Source of the DNA: Polymorphospora lycopeni
GTDB lineage: Bacteria > Actinomycetota > Actinomycetes > Mycobacteriales > Micromonosporaceae
DNA: 64,000 nt
Direction: 5' to 3'
NCBI RefSeq assembly: GCF_042237075.1
Contig: NZ_JBCGDC010000029.1
Coordinates: forward strand, 1-64,000
The position numbers and the translations under genes are program-made. The notes beneath the pieces were generated by a model that was not told where the DNA came from, searched no databases, and saw nothing but the letters and a program-made list of their open reading frames with translations. This document shows, one piece after another, positions 23,554 to 31,582 of the stretch (within the stretch, counting starts at the first letter, position 1; each line of letters starts with the position of its first letter).

Positions 23554-24731
23554 GACATGTTGCCGTACACGTCGAGCAGTTGCTTGGTGACCACGTCGGG
23601 GTGGAAGGTGCGTTCGTAGCGGGAGCGGGCGACCGCCGACAGTTCAGCCGCACCGGCCCGGGCCACCGCGAGCGCGGCCGACATCGCCGCCGGCTCCGCC
23701 GGCACCACCCACCCCGCCGGCACCTCGCCGGACCCGTCGGCGCCGAGCAGGTAGGGGATGCCGCCGAGCGCGGTGCCCAACACCGGCCGGCCGGCCGCGA
23801 ACGCCTCAATCACCACCGTCGGCAGCACGTCGTGCCAGGTCGACGCGGCGACCACGACCGCCGAGGCCCGCAGCGCCCGGCGTACGCCGTCCCGGTCGAG
23901 CGGCCCCAGGAACTCGACGTCCGACCGGTTCGCCGCGACCTCTTCGGCCAGCGACCGCAACTCGCCGTCACCGGCGATCCGCAGCGGTCCCAGTGCCCCG
24001 TCGGGGTGCCGCCGCCACGCGTCCAGCAGCAGCCCGAGCCCCTTCTCCGGCGACAACCGGCCGAGGAACAGGAACCCGTCGCCGAGCGGAGCCGGCGGTC
24101 CCGGGTCGGGGATCGCGTTCGGCTTGACCACGATCCGGTCGGCCGGCACCCCGTAGTCGACCAGATGGTCCTTGATCGCCGAGGTCAACGCGATGTAGCG
24201 GTCCACCGACTTCCACGTCGGCCGGTGCACCGCCAGCGTCGTGGCCATCAGGGCGCTCTGCGCCCGTGAGTCCCGGTAGCACCGGTTCACCACCGCCGGC
24301 AGCCCGAACGCCTTGCCGCGGCAGTCCTGGCAGATCTTCCCGTCCCGGAAGTAGAGCCCCGACGAGCACACCTGCCGGTAGTTGTGCACGGTCTGCACGA
24401 CCGGCACGCCGTGCCGGTGCGCGGTCCGCACGATCCAGGGCGAGATCAACGGGTACGGGTTGTGCAGGTGCAGCACGTCCGGCCGATGCTCGGTGATCAG
24501 CCGGGTCAGGTCCTGCTGCGCCTTCGGCGCGTAGATCGGCGAGAGCGGCAGCAGCGCCTTGCCGGCCTTCGACATCGACGGGATCTCGTCGGAGCTGCGC
24601 AGGAACGGCAGCACCTCGACACCGGCCGCCGTCAACTGGTCGATCTCCAGGTCGACGATGATGTTCTCGCCGGACGGCTGCGCCTGCCGGTAGCGGTTGT
24701 GCGCCACCACGACCTTCACCGCGCCACCCAC
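23535..24731 (-). CDS. GT4 family glycosyltransferase
   Basis: About 398 residues with the GT-B fold. The N-terminal domain holds VVVAHNRYRQAQPSGENIIV, HLHNPYPLISPW and a CQDCRGK cysteine motif; the C-terminal domain has FLGRLSPEKGLGLLLDAW and EAFAAGRPVLGTALGG, the retaining GT4 nucleotide-sugar site. It is cytosolic or peripheral. GTG 24731 or GTG 24719 could start it. The last codons lie inside palindromic element C. It is convergent with the CDP-alcohol operon and probably contributes to surface glycan synthesis; donor and acceptor are unknown. Confidence 0.85.
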   Translation of the reverse strand: MGGAVKVVVAHNRYRQAQPSGENIIVDLEIDQLTAAGVEVLPFLRSSDEIPSMSKAGKALLPLSPIYAPKAQQDLTRLITEHRPDVLHLHNPYPLISPWIVRTAHRHGVPVVQTVHNYRQVCSSGLYFRDGKICQDCRGKAFGLPAVVNRCYRDSRAQSALMATTLAVHRPTWKSVDRYIALTSAIKDHLVDYGVPADRIVVKPNAIPDPGPPAPLGDGFLFLGRLSPEKGLGLLLDAWRRHPDGALGPLRIAGDGELRSLAEEVAANRSDVEFLGPLDRDGVRRALRASAVVVAASTWHDVLPTVVIEAFAAGRPVLGTALGGIPYLLGADGSGEVPAGWVVPAEPAAMSAALAVARAGAAELSAVARSRYERTFHPDVVTKQLLDVYGNMSAPRSA

Positions 24732-24778
24732 CCGTCTGTTCCACCTGCCCGGTCGCGCCAGAGGCTACCTTTGATGAC

Positions 24779-25639
24779 GTGCCCGAACTACCCGAGGTCG
24801 AAGCACTCGGCGCCTACCTGCGAGAGCGCGCTGTCGGCCGGCGTGTCGAGCGGGTCGAGATCGCGGCGATCAGCGCCCTGAAGACGTACGACCCACCGCC
24901 GGCGGCGGCCGCCGGCCGTACCGTGGTCGGCGCCACCCGGCACGGCAAGTTCCTCGACGTGGTCCTCGACGGCGACCTGCATCTGGCCGTGCACCTGGCC
25001 CGGGCCGGCTGGCTCCACTACCGTGACTCGTTCGCCTCACCCGCCCCGCTCAAGCCGGGCAAGGGCCCGATCGCGGTCCGGGTACGCCTCGACGACGGCT
25101 CCGGCTTCGACCTGACCGAGGCCGGCACCCAGAAAAAGCTGGCCACCTACCTGGTGACCGATCCGGCCCAGGTGCCCGGCGTGGCGAAACTCGGCCCGGA
25201 CGCGCTGGCCGCCGACCTCGCCACCTTCGGCGACCGCGTCCGCGGCCGGCGCGGCCAGATCAAGGGCGTGCTCACCGACCAGTCGGTGCTCTCCGGAGTC
25301 GGCAACGCCTACTCGGACGAGATCCTGCACGCGGCGAAACTGTCTCCGTTCGCGATCTCCAGCCGGCTCACCGACGAGCAACTGGCCACCCTGCACGGCG
25401 CCACCCGCGAGGTGCTCACCGACGCGGTCACCCGGTCGGTCGGGCAGCGGGCCGCGACCCTCAAGGGCGAGAAACGCTCCGGGCTCAAGGTGCACGCGCG
25501 CACCGGACTGCCGTGCCCGGTGTGCGGTGACACCGTACGGGAGGTGTCCTTCGCCGACTCCAGCCTCCAGTACTGCCCCACCTGCCAGACCGGCGGCAAG
25601 CCACTCGCTGACCGTAGGTTGTCCCGACTTGTGCGGTAA
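24779..25639 (+). CDS. Fpg/Nei family DNA glycosylase
   Basis: A 286-residue base-excision repair enzyme. Pro2 and Glu3 in the N-terminal PELPEVE form the catalytic end. The helix-two-turn-helix region contains GQIKGVLTDQSVLSGVGNAYSD, and the C-terminal zinc finger is CPVC...CPTC. The GTG start at 24779 gives the required PELPE terminus after removal of Met. It excises oxidised bases and nicks the abasic site. It is divergent from the GT4 gene. The EAGTQKKLATYL sequence in the middle marks a Fpg-like rather than mycobacterial Nei2-type protein; the exact substrate preference is open. Confidence 0.9.
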   Translation: MPELPEVEALGAYLRERAVGRRVERVEIAAISALKTYDPPPAAAAGRTVVGATRHGKFLDVVLDGDLHLAVHLARAGWLHYRDSFASPAPLKPGKGPIAVRVRLDDGSGFDLTEAGTQKKLATYLVTDPAQVPGVAKLGPDALAADLATFGDRVRGRRGQIKGVLTDQSVLSGVGNAYSDEILHAAKLSPFAISSRLTDEQLATLHGATREVLTDAVTRSVGQRAATLKGEKRSGLKVHARTGLPCPVCGDTVREVSFADSSLQYCPTCQTGGKPLADRRLSRLVR

Positions 25640-25909
25640 GTAACAGCGGCGCTGTCACGCTGAGGGAAACGTCCGCGAAGCGATGAACCACGCACAACGG
25701 AGACTTCCCACGGCATCATCCATCGGTATAGTGACCCGGTCCGCGCGTCAGTCCGCGGCGAAACCACAGGGGCCACGCCGGTGTGACAGCCCGGCGTAAT
25801 GTCTCCCGGGTCACCGTCCACGAACGGTCACCATGCAAGACTTGAGCGGTGGCGACCCGGACCTCGGTGGCTTCGGGCGGCACGTGTCATACGGGAGGAC
25901 GTAGGTGAG
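25640..25909 (+). other. Promoter and long structured leader of sugar-phosphate transferase gene
   Basis: About 270 bp without a gene. A TATAGT element at 25727-25732 may be the -10, giving a leader of roughly 170 nt. The leader contains a hairpin ACGCCGG (25775-25781)/CCGGCGT (25791-25797) and a second, ACCGT/ACGGT, around the sequence CCACGA near 25820. GGCGAAACC precedes the first hairpin. I do not recognise a known riboswitch class; it may be a structured regulatory leader. Confidence 0.4.
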
Positions 25910-27469
25910 GTGACGACCAGCCTCCAGCGCCCGGTGACCTACATAGGCCGGAGCACCGTGCGCCACCTCAACAGCTTCGAGATCCAGCCGACACCGCCGC
26001 CGGCCCCCAACGGCGTGCCCCGGTCCGCATGGTCGCGTTCGCGTCGGCGGGCGTCCCGCTGGCACCGTCCCTACACTGTCGCGCTGCTCCTGCTCGACTT
26101 CGCCGCCGCCGTACTCGCGAGCTGGATCTCGATCAGCCTCTTCGAGAAGGCGACAGCCGGCTTCACCGACGCCGACCAGGACGCCACCTGGTTCCACACC
26201 GTCACCTACCTTCTGCTGCCGCTCGGCTGGCTGATCGTGCTGTGGGGCAACGGGGCGTACGACCGCCGATATCTCGGGCTCGGCACCGACGAGTTCAAAC
26301 GAGTCATCCGGGCCGCGGTCACGGCCACCGCCAGCGTCTCCTTCCTCGCGTTCGCCACCAAGACCGACCTCTCCCGGCTCTCCGTCGCCACCGCCCTCGT
26401 CGGCGCGATGGTGCTGATCCTCCTGGCCCGTTACCAGGCCCGGTTCGTCCTGCACCTCATCCGGAAACGAGCCGGCCAGGCCGGCCACCGGATGGTGCTG
26501 GTCGGCACCCTGCCGGAGTGCCTGGAGGTCTACACCGCGGTCACCCGCAGCCCCGCCGCCGGGCTGGTGCCCGTCGCCATCCACATCACCGACGGATACG
26601 CCGCCGCCCGTGGCATGCAGACCCCGATCCCGGTGTACGCCGGACGCGACGTACTCGCCCTCGTCCGTGAGGTCGGCGGCGACACCATCGCGGTCTGCGG
26701 CTCGGCCAGCTCCGAACCCGGCGAGCTGCGCCGGCTCGCCTGGCAGCTCGAAGGCTCCGGCATCGACCTCGTCGTGGCGCCACAGCTCACCGACATCGCC
26801 GGCCCACGGGTGCACATCCGCCCCATCGAGGGCCTGCCGCTGCTGCACGTCGAAGAACCCACCCTGTCCGGCGTCGCCTGGCTGGTGAAGAACCTGATCG
26901 ACCGAGTCGCGGCCGCCGTCGGCCTCATCGCGCTCGTACCCGTCTTCATGGCCATCGCCATCGCGATCCGGCTCTCGGACCCCGGCCCGGTGTTCTTCCG
27001 CCAACCCCGCGTCGGCCACGAGGGCCGCACCTTCCGGGTCTGGAAATTCCGGACCATGTACGTCGACGCCGAAGACCGCCTCGCGTCGCTGGTCGACCAG
27101 AACGAGACCGACGGCATGCTCTTCAAGATCCGAAAGGATCCCCGGGTCTTCCCCGTCGGCCGCTTCCTGAGGGCCAGCTCGCTCGACGAGCTACCCCAGT
27201 TGATCAACGTGCTCTGGGGCGAGATGTCCCTCGTCGGCCCGCGCCCCCTGCCCGCCGACGACGGCGACTTCCTCGGCGACGTACGCCGCCGGCTCCTGGT
27301 TCGCCCCGGCATCACCGGCCTCTGGCAGGTCTCCGGACGCTCCGACCTCTCCTGGGACGAAGCCGTCCGCCTCGACCTCTACTACGTCGACAACTGGTCC
27401 CTCGCCTACGACCTCAGCATCCTCTGGCGCACCATCGGCGTCGTCGTGGCCCGCAAGGGCGCGTACTGA
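25910..27469 (+). CDS. Polyprenyl-phosphate sugar-1-phosphate transferase (WbaP/WcaJ-like)
   Basis: A 519-residue membrane enzyme. Four N-terminal membrane helices are followed by a Rossmann-like domain (HRMVLVGTLPECLEVY), a fifth helix near residue 350 and the bacterial sugar transferase domain: VWKFRTMYVDAE, SLDELPQLINVLWGEMSLVG then PRPLP, and RPGITGLWQVSGRS. It transfers a sugar-1-phosphate from a nucleotide sugar to undecaprenyl phosphate, the first step of exopolysaccharide or glycan repeat assembly. GTG 25910 is chosen on GGGAGGA upstream; an in-frame ATG at 25799 is less likely. No polymerase or flippase genes are adjacent. Confidence 0.88.
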   Translation: MTTSLQRPVTYIGRSTVRHLNSFEIQPTPPPAPNGVPRSAWSRSRRRASRWHRPYTVALLLLDFAAAVLASWISISLFEKATAGFTDADQDATWFHTVTYLLLPLGWLIVLWGNGAYDRRYLGLGTDEFKRVIRAAVTATASVSFLAFATKTDLSRLSVATALVGAMVLILLARYQARFVLHLIRKRAGQAGHRMVLVGTLPECLEVYTAVTRSPAAGLVPVAIHITDGYAAARGMQTPIPVYAGRDVLALVREVGGDTIAVCGSASSEPGELRRLAWQLEGSGIDLVVAPQLTDIAGPRVHIRPIEGLPLLHVEEPTLSGVAWLVKNLIDRVAAAVGLIALVPVFMAIAIAIRLSDPGPVFFRQPRVGHEGRTFRVWKFRTMYVDAEDRLASLVDQNETDGMLFKIRKDPRVFPVGRFLRASSLDELPQLINVLWGEMSLVGPRPLPADDGDFLGDVRRRLLVRPGITGLWQVSGRSDLSWDEAVRLDLYYVDNWSLAYDLSILWRTIGVVVARKGAY

Positions 27470-27867
27470 ACTAGTTGGTCCTCGCTCCGCTCGGACGGCT
27501 CGCTCCGCTTCGCGCCGCCTAAGTGCACCGTCTTCACCCTGCGGGCATGACGGCTTCGCCGCATGTCCTCGGGCTCCAGACGGTGCGGCGGCGCTCGGTC
27601 GACTCGCGACCTGGGTTGCGGTTCAGGGCTGTCCGTCGATTGCTCCGTCGATCGGTGGCGGGCCCGCGTGGCTCGAGTGTCGGGGGGCGTATCTGGGACG
27701 GCCGTTGTTGATCTGGGCAGTAGCCACCTAACCGGCGCTGAATAAGGTGGTTTGCGCTCAGATCAACTCGCCCTTCGTGCGCTGCGGGGTGCCTGCCGCG
27801 TGTCGTGGGGTGTGGGTGGTGGTGCTCGCCTCTGGCGGATCGGGGGGCGAACCGACAGGATTTCGGC
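27470..27867. other. Intergenic region with hairpins and short repeats
   Basis: Nearly 400 bp without a supported gene. It opens with two runs related to CTCGCTCCGCTCGG (27481-27508), a motif also found at 29082, 59062 and 59136. An inverted repeat CACCGTCT (27526-27533)/AGACGGTG (27578-27585) encloses smaller hairpins and may terminate the upstream gene. The remainder is less GC-biased and probably holds the promoter of the histidine kinase gene. ORFs here have shadow-like composition. Confidence 0.5.
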
Positions 27868-29085
27868 GTGGGTGCCAACCTGTCCGCCGTACTTGCCGTG
27901 CTGGCGCTGGTCAGCGCGCTGGCCGGGGCGGTGTTCGCGGTCGTACGACTGCGCGCCCGGCGGGGCATCGCGACCGCCACCCAGCGGGCCACGTACGAGG
28001 TGCTGCACACCGCCGGCCTGGCCGCCGAGCCACTGCGCACCGGGCTCAGGCCGACGGGCGCGGCCAAAGCCGTACGGCACCTGCGGGCCCTGGTCGGCGC
28101 ACCCGGACTCGCGGTGGTCGACGGTGCGGAGGTGCTGGCGATCGACGGCCGGGGCGGGCACCACTCGGCGCAGTTCGTGGCGGCCGCCAGGCGGGCGCTG
28201 GACACCGACCGGTCGACGGTGCTCGGCCAGCGGGAGCTGCGCTGCGACCGGGTCGACTGCCCCGTACGCGGCGCCGTGGTGGCGCCGATGACCGGGCCGG
28301 ACGGCCAGGCGGCCGCGGTCGTGGTGTCGATCGCCGACAGCGAGCCCGCACCCGGGCTGGTGCAGGCGACGCTGGAGACCGCACGCTGGGCCGGGGCGCA
28401 GTTGGCGCTGGCGGAACTGGACTCGTCGCGGGAGCGGCTGGCCCGCGCCGAGGTCCGGGCCCTCCGGGCGCAGATCAGTCCGCACTTCATCTACAACGCA
28501 CTGACGGCGATCGCCTCGTTCGTACGCACCGATCCGGAACGGGCCCGCGAGCTGATCCTGGAGTTCGCCGACTTCACCCGCTACTCGTTCCGGGCCCACG
28601 GCGAGTTCACCACCCTGGCCGAGGAGCTGCGGTCGATCGACCGCTACCTGACGATCGAGCGGGCCAGGTTCGGCGACCGGTTGCAGGTCAGGTTGCAGAT
28701 CGCGCCGGAGGTGCTGCCGGTCGGGCTGCCGTTCCTGTGCCTGCAACCGCTGGTCGAGAACGCCGTCCGGCACGGACTGTCGCGCAAGCCGGGCGTCGGT
28801 ATGGTGAGCATCGAGGCCCGTGACGCCGGCGCCGAGTGTCACATCACGGTCGAGGACGACGGCGTCGGCATGGATCCGGCCGTGCTGGCCGCCCGGATCG
28901 CCGAGGGAGTCGTCGACCCGGCCGACGACTCGGGTCAGCACGTCGGGCTGTCGAACGTCGACGAGCGGCTGCGGGCGGTCTTCGGCGACCAGTTCGGCCT
29001 GGTGGTCGACACGGGTGTAGGGGCGGGTACGAGAGTGAGCATGCGGGTGCCGAAGTTCCACCGCCACGTACGGGCAAGCACGTGA
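27868..29085 (+). CDS. LytS-type sensor histidine kinase
   Basis: A 405-residue kinase with one N-terminal membrane helix (6-27), a GAF-like sensor region (about 45-185) and the His_kinase domain with ISPHFIYNALTAIASFV, phospho-acceptor His206. The HATPase region has LCLQPLVENAVRHGL and VEDDGVGMDP. GTG 27868 is favoured because it starts just before the helix. The partner LytTR regulator lies 70 bp downstream. Similar actinobacterial pairs sit next to solute/sodium symporters, as here (31583), so the signal may be an organic acid (inference). Confidence 0.88.
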   Translation: MGANLSAVLAVLALVSALAGAVFAVVRLRARRGIATATQRATYEVLHTAGLAAEPLRTGLRPTGAAKAVRHLRALVGAPGLAVVDGAEVLAIDGRGGHHSAQFVAAARRALDTDRSTVLGQRELRCDRVDCPVRGAVVAPMTGPDGQAAAVVVSIADSEPAPGLVQATLETARWAGAQLALAELDSSRERLARAEVRALRAQISPHFIYNALTAIASFVRTDPERARELILEFADFTRYSFRAHGEFTTLAEELRSIDRYLTIERARFGDRLQVRLQIAPEVLPVGLPFLCLQPLVENAVRHGLSRKPGVGMVSIEARDAGAECHITVEDDGVGMDPAVLAARIAEGVVDPADDSGQHVGLSNVDERLRAVFGDQFGLVVDTGVGAGTRVSMRVPKFHRHVRAST

Positions 29086-29105
29086 CCGAGCGGAGCGAGG
29101 GAACC
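29082..29105 (-). repeat. Short dispersed motif at a gene junction
   Basis: The minus strand reads GGTTCCCTCGCTCCGCTCGG and on to TCAC, nearly identical to 59062-59085 and 59136-59159. This copy spans the stop codon of the kinase gene. On the plus strand it begins GTGACCGAGCGGAGC. Its function is unknown. Confidence 0.65.
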
Positions 29106-29155
29106 GACAGGCACGGTCCCCGGCACGGTGACGCCGAGCGCGGCGAGAGAACACC

Positions 29156-29911
29156 GTGACCGCGTTCCTGCGGGTGCTGGCCGTCGACGACGAGCCGCCG
29201 GCCCTGGACGAACTCGCCTACCTGCTGCGGGCAGATCACCGGGTCGCCCGGCTGCACACGGCCGGCGACGCGACCGAGGCACTGCGGGTGCTGCGCGACA
29301 ACGACATCGACGTGGTGTTCCTCGACATCCGGATGCCGGGGCTGGACGGGATGGAGCTGGCCCGGATCCTGCACCGGTTCGCCCGGCCGCCGGCCATCGT
29401 GTTCGTGACCGCGTACGACGACGGTGCGGTGGACGCCTTCGATCTCGGGGTCACCGACTACGTACGCAAGCCGGTGCGGGCGGAGCGGTTGGCGGAGTCG
29501 TTGCGGCGGGTGGTCAACTCACGGGTGGTGCCGTCGCATCCGGCGGCGCTGGCGCGGGCGGAGGACGATCCGACGATTCCGGTGGAGTTGGCGGGGACCA
29601 CCCGGATGCTGCCCCGCTCGGCGGTGCGCTGGGTGGAGGCGCAGGGCGACTATGCCCGGCTGCACACCGCCGATGCCTCCCATCTCGTACGGGTGTCGCT
29701 GGCCACTCTCGCCGACCGGTGGGCCGATGCCGGTTTCGTCCGGATCCACCGCTCCTTCCTGGTGCAGTTGCGGCTGATCGCCGAGTTGCGGCTGGCCAAC
29801 ACCGGCTATGTGGTGGTCATCGACGGCACCGAACTGCCGGTCAGCCGCCGGCACACCCGGGAGCTGAAGGACAAACTGGTACGGGCGGCGAAGCAGGACT
29901 GGAACCGCTGA
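29156..29911 (+). CDS. LytTR-family response regulator
   Basis: A 251-residue regulator. The receiver domain has the acidic pair Asp11/Asp12 (VLAVDDEPP), phospho-acceptor Asp57 in VVFLDIRMPGLDG and Lys109-type lysine in DYVRKPVR. After a linker, the LytTR DNA-binding domain covers about 145-245 (VRWVEAQGDYARLHT, RIHRSFLVQL, LPVSRRHTRELKDKL). GTG 29156. It is the cognate partner of the kinase at 27868. Its targets probably include the nearby symporter or deaminase genes, though I found no clear LytTR direct repeats. Confidence 0.92.
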   Translation: MTAFLRVLAVDDEPPALDELAYLLRADHRVARLHTAGDATEALRVLRDNDIDVVFLDIRMPGLDGMELARILHRFARPPAIVFVTAYDDGAVDAFDLGVTDYVRKPVRAERLAESLRRVVNSRVVPSHPAALARAEDDPTIPVELAGTTRMLPRSAVRWVEAQGDYARLHTADASHLVRVSLATLADRWADAGFVRIHRSFLVQLRLIAELRLANTGYVVVIDGTELPVSRRHTRELKDKLVRAAKQDWNR

Positions 29912-29914
29912 CCG

Positions 29915-30922
29915 GTGGGTGATATCGGTGCGACAGCGGCCGAACTGCTCGGCGTACGCCTGCCGTCGCCGCTGGTCCGGCTGGTGGACGACCGGGTGGA
30001 CCGGCACGGCGTACGGCTGCTGCTCAAGCGCGACGACCTGCTCAGCCCGGTGGTGCCGGGCAACAAGTGGCGCAAGCTGAAGCACAACCTGGTCGCGGCC
30101 GGCCGGGGTGGGCACCGGACGTTGCTGACGTTCGGCGGCGCCTATTCGAACCATCTGCGGGCGGTCGCGGCGGCGGGACGGGCCTGCGGGTTCGCCACGA
30201 TCGGGGTGGTTCGCGGCGAAGAGCATGTCCCGCTGAACTGGTCGCTGTCGCGGGCCAGCGAGTTGGGGATGACGCTGACCTACCTGGACCGGACGACCTG
30301 GCGGCGGAAGGCGTCCCCGGAGGTCGTCGCCGCGCTGCGTCGCAGGTTCGGCGACTTCTTCCTGATTCCCGAGGGCGGCAGCAACCGGCTCGCGCTGCCC
30401 GGCTGCGCCGAGTTGGTGGCCGAGATCGCCGAGCCGTTCGACGTGATCTGCTGCCCGGTCGGCACCGGAGGCACCCTGGCCGGCATCATCTCGGCCCTGC
30501 CCGCCAGACCAACCGAAGCCGCCGGCCCAGCCGGTCACGCCCACCCGGCCGAAGCCGCCAACCCGGCCCGGCCCCGGACCCGGGCGATCGGCTTCGCGGC
30601 GTTGAAGGGCGGCACGTTCCTGACCGTCGAGGTCGCCGCCCTGCTCGACCCGGCCGCCCCGCCGACCGAGCCACACCGGGCGGCGGCAGCCGAACCAGGC
30701 GTCGACTGGGCTGTGGAAACCGACTTCCACTTCGGTGGGTTCGCCCGCACCACTCCCGAACTCGATGCGTTCGTCGCCGACTTCGAGGTCCGGCACGGCG
30801 TCCGGCTCGACCGGATCTACGTCGGGAAGATGCTCGCCGGCCTGTTCACGATGATCGGGGCGGGACGGTTCGCGCCGGGTACGACGATCGTGGCCGTGGT
30901 GACCGGTCCGGCCGAGCCGTGA
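29915..30922 (+). CDS. PLP enzyme, ACC deaminase/D-cysteine desulfhydrase family
   Basis: A 335-residue fold-type II PLP enzyme. The cofactor lysine is Lys51 in GNKWRKLKHN, the substrate/cofactor loop is GGAYSNHLRAVAAAG, and the phosphate-binding loop is PVGTGGTLAG. The family includes 1-aminocyclopropane-1-carboxylate deaminase and D-cysteine desulfhydrase; the sequence does not decide between them. A Pro/Ala-rich insert around 200-225 (tandem PAEAANPARPR-like) is unusual. GTG 29915 begins three bases after the response regulator stop, implying co-transcription. Confidence 0.85.
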   Translation: MGDIGATAAELLGVRLPSPLVRLVDDRVDRHGVRLLLKRDDLLSPVVPGNKWRKLKHNLVAAGRGGHRTLLTFGGAYSNHLRAVAAAGRACGFATIGVVRGEEHVPLNWSLSRASELGMTLTYLDRTTWRRKASPEVVAALRRRFGDFFLIPEGGSNRLALPGCAELVAEIAEPFDVICCPVGTGGTLAGIISALPARPTEAAGPAGHAHPAEAANPARPRTRAIGFAALKGGTFLTVEVAALLDPAAPPTEPHRAAAAEPGVDWAVETDFHFGGFARTTPELDAFVADFEVRHGVRLDRIYVGKMLAGLFTMIGAGRFAPGTTIVAVVTGPAEP

Positions 30923-30929
30923 CGAGCGC

Positions 30930-31018
30930 GATCCACAGCCCGCACGACACACAAGTTATCCACAGGCCATCTGAGTTATCCACAGCTTGTGCACAGAGCT
31001 GTCCACCTTGTGGATAAC
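30930..31018. promoter_or_regulatory. Cluster of DnaA boxes
   Basis: Three perfect TTATCCACA boxes: 30956-30964 and 30976-30984 on the plus strand, and 31009-31017 on the minus strand. Degenerate boxes lie at about 30930 (GATCCACA), 30987-30995 (TTGTGCACA) and 31000 (TGTCCACC). The second and third perfect boxes form a 10-bp inverted repeat, GTTATCCACA (30975-30984)/TGTGGATAAC (31009-31018). The cluster fills the gap between two plus-strand genes. dnaA and dnaN are not nearby, so it is more likely a DnaA titration or regulatory locus than oriC. Confidence 0.85.
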
Positions 31019-31060
31019 AGCCCGTCTTGACTTTCCGCCGCAGCCGGCCAGACTGCCGGC

Positions 31061-31582
31061 ATGGAGGCCCCCGCCGACCCGCCCCCACCCCGAGCCCCGG
31101 TCCCGGCTACGAACCCACCACCCGCCCCGGCCCCGGAACCTCGGCCGGCCACGAACCAACGCCCGGCCCCGGACCAACGCCCGGCCCCGGACCGGCAACC
31201 ACAGCCGCGCACACCCCCGCAGCGAACCAGGGTGGTGCTCGCCGACGTCACCCGCCGACCGGCCGACCACGACCGCACCCGCAGTGAACTGACCGAGCAG
31301 ACCCAGGTCGGCGAGGCCCTCGTACGCGGTCTGGTCCGGGCCCAACTCGCCCTCGCCCTGCGGCTCTGCCTGGTCGTCGCGATCGGTCTCGGCGCCCTGC
31401 CGTTGCTGTTCGCGGTCGCGCCTACGGTCAGTGACGTGCGGGTTCTCGGCGTCGACCTGCCGTGGCTGCTGCTCGGGCTGGGTTCCTTCCCGTTCCTGGT
31501 CGCGGTCGGGTGGACGTACGTCCATCTGGCCGAACGCAACGAGCAGGACTTCACCGCCGTGGTCCGGCGCCCGGAGCGCTGA
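31061..31582 (+). CDS. Small two-span membrane protein, symporter partner
   Basis: A 173-residue protein. The first 55 residues are a Pro-rich repeat region (NQRPAPDQRPAPDRQPQP) encoded by short tandem repeats; two membrane helices follow (about 98-120 and 130-150), with an ERNEQDFTAVV C-terminus. It precedes a sodium/solute symporter whose GTG directly abuts its stop, the same position as DUF485 proteins relative to ActP. I take it as a DUF485-like accessory subunit; sequence similarity is weak. DnaA boxes lie directly upstream. Confidence 0.65.
   Translation: MEAPADPPPPRAPVPATNPPPAPAPEPRPATNQRPAPDQRPAPDRQPQPRTPPQRTRVVLADVTRRPADHDRTRSELTEQTQVGEALVRGLVRAQLALALRLCLVVAIGLGALPLLFAVAPTVSDVRVLGVDLPWLLLGLGSFPFLVAVGWTYVHLAERNEQDFTAVVRRPER

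Noticed and set aside
25740..25909. Cyclic di-AMP (ydaO) or cyclic di-GMP (GEMM) riboswitch
   Set aside because: Hairpins are present but the conserved core sequences of these classes could not be matched by eye.
27534..28490. A 318-codon minus-strand frame before and across the LytS gene
   Set aside because: No recognisable domain, Ser/Arg/Ala-rich shadow composition, overlaps the kinase.
30930..31018. Chromosomal replication origin
   Set aside because: DnaA boxes are present, but dnaA, dnaN, an AT-rich unwinding region and the larger box array expected of an actinomycete oriC are absent.
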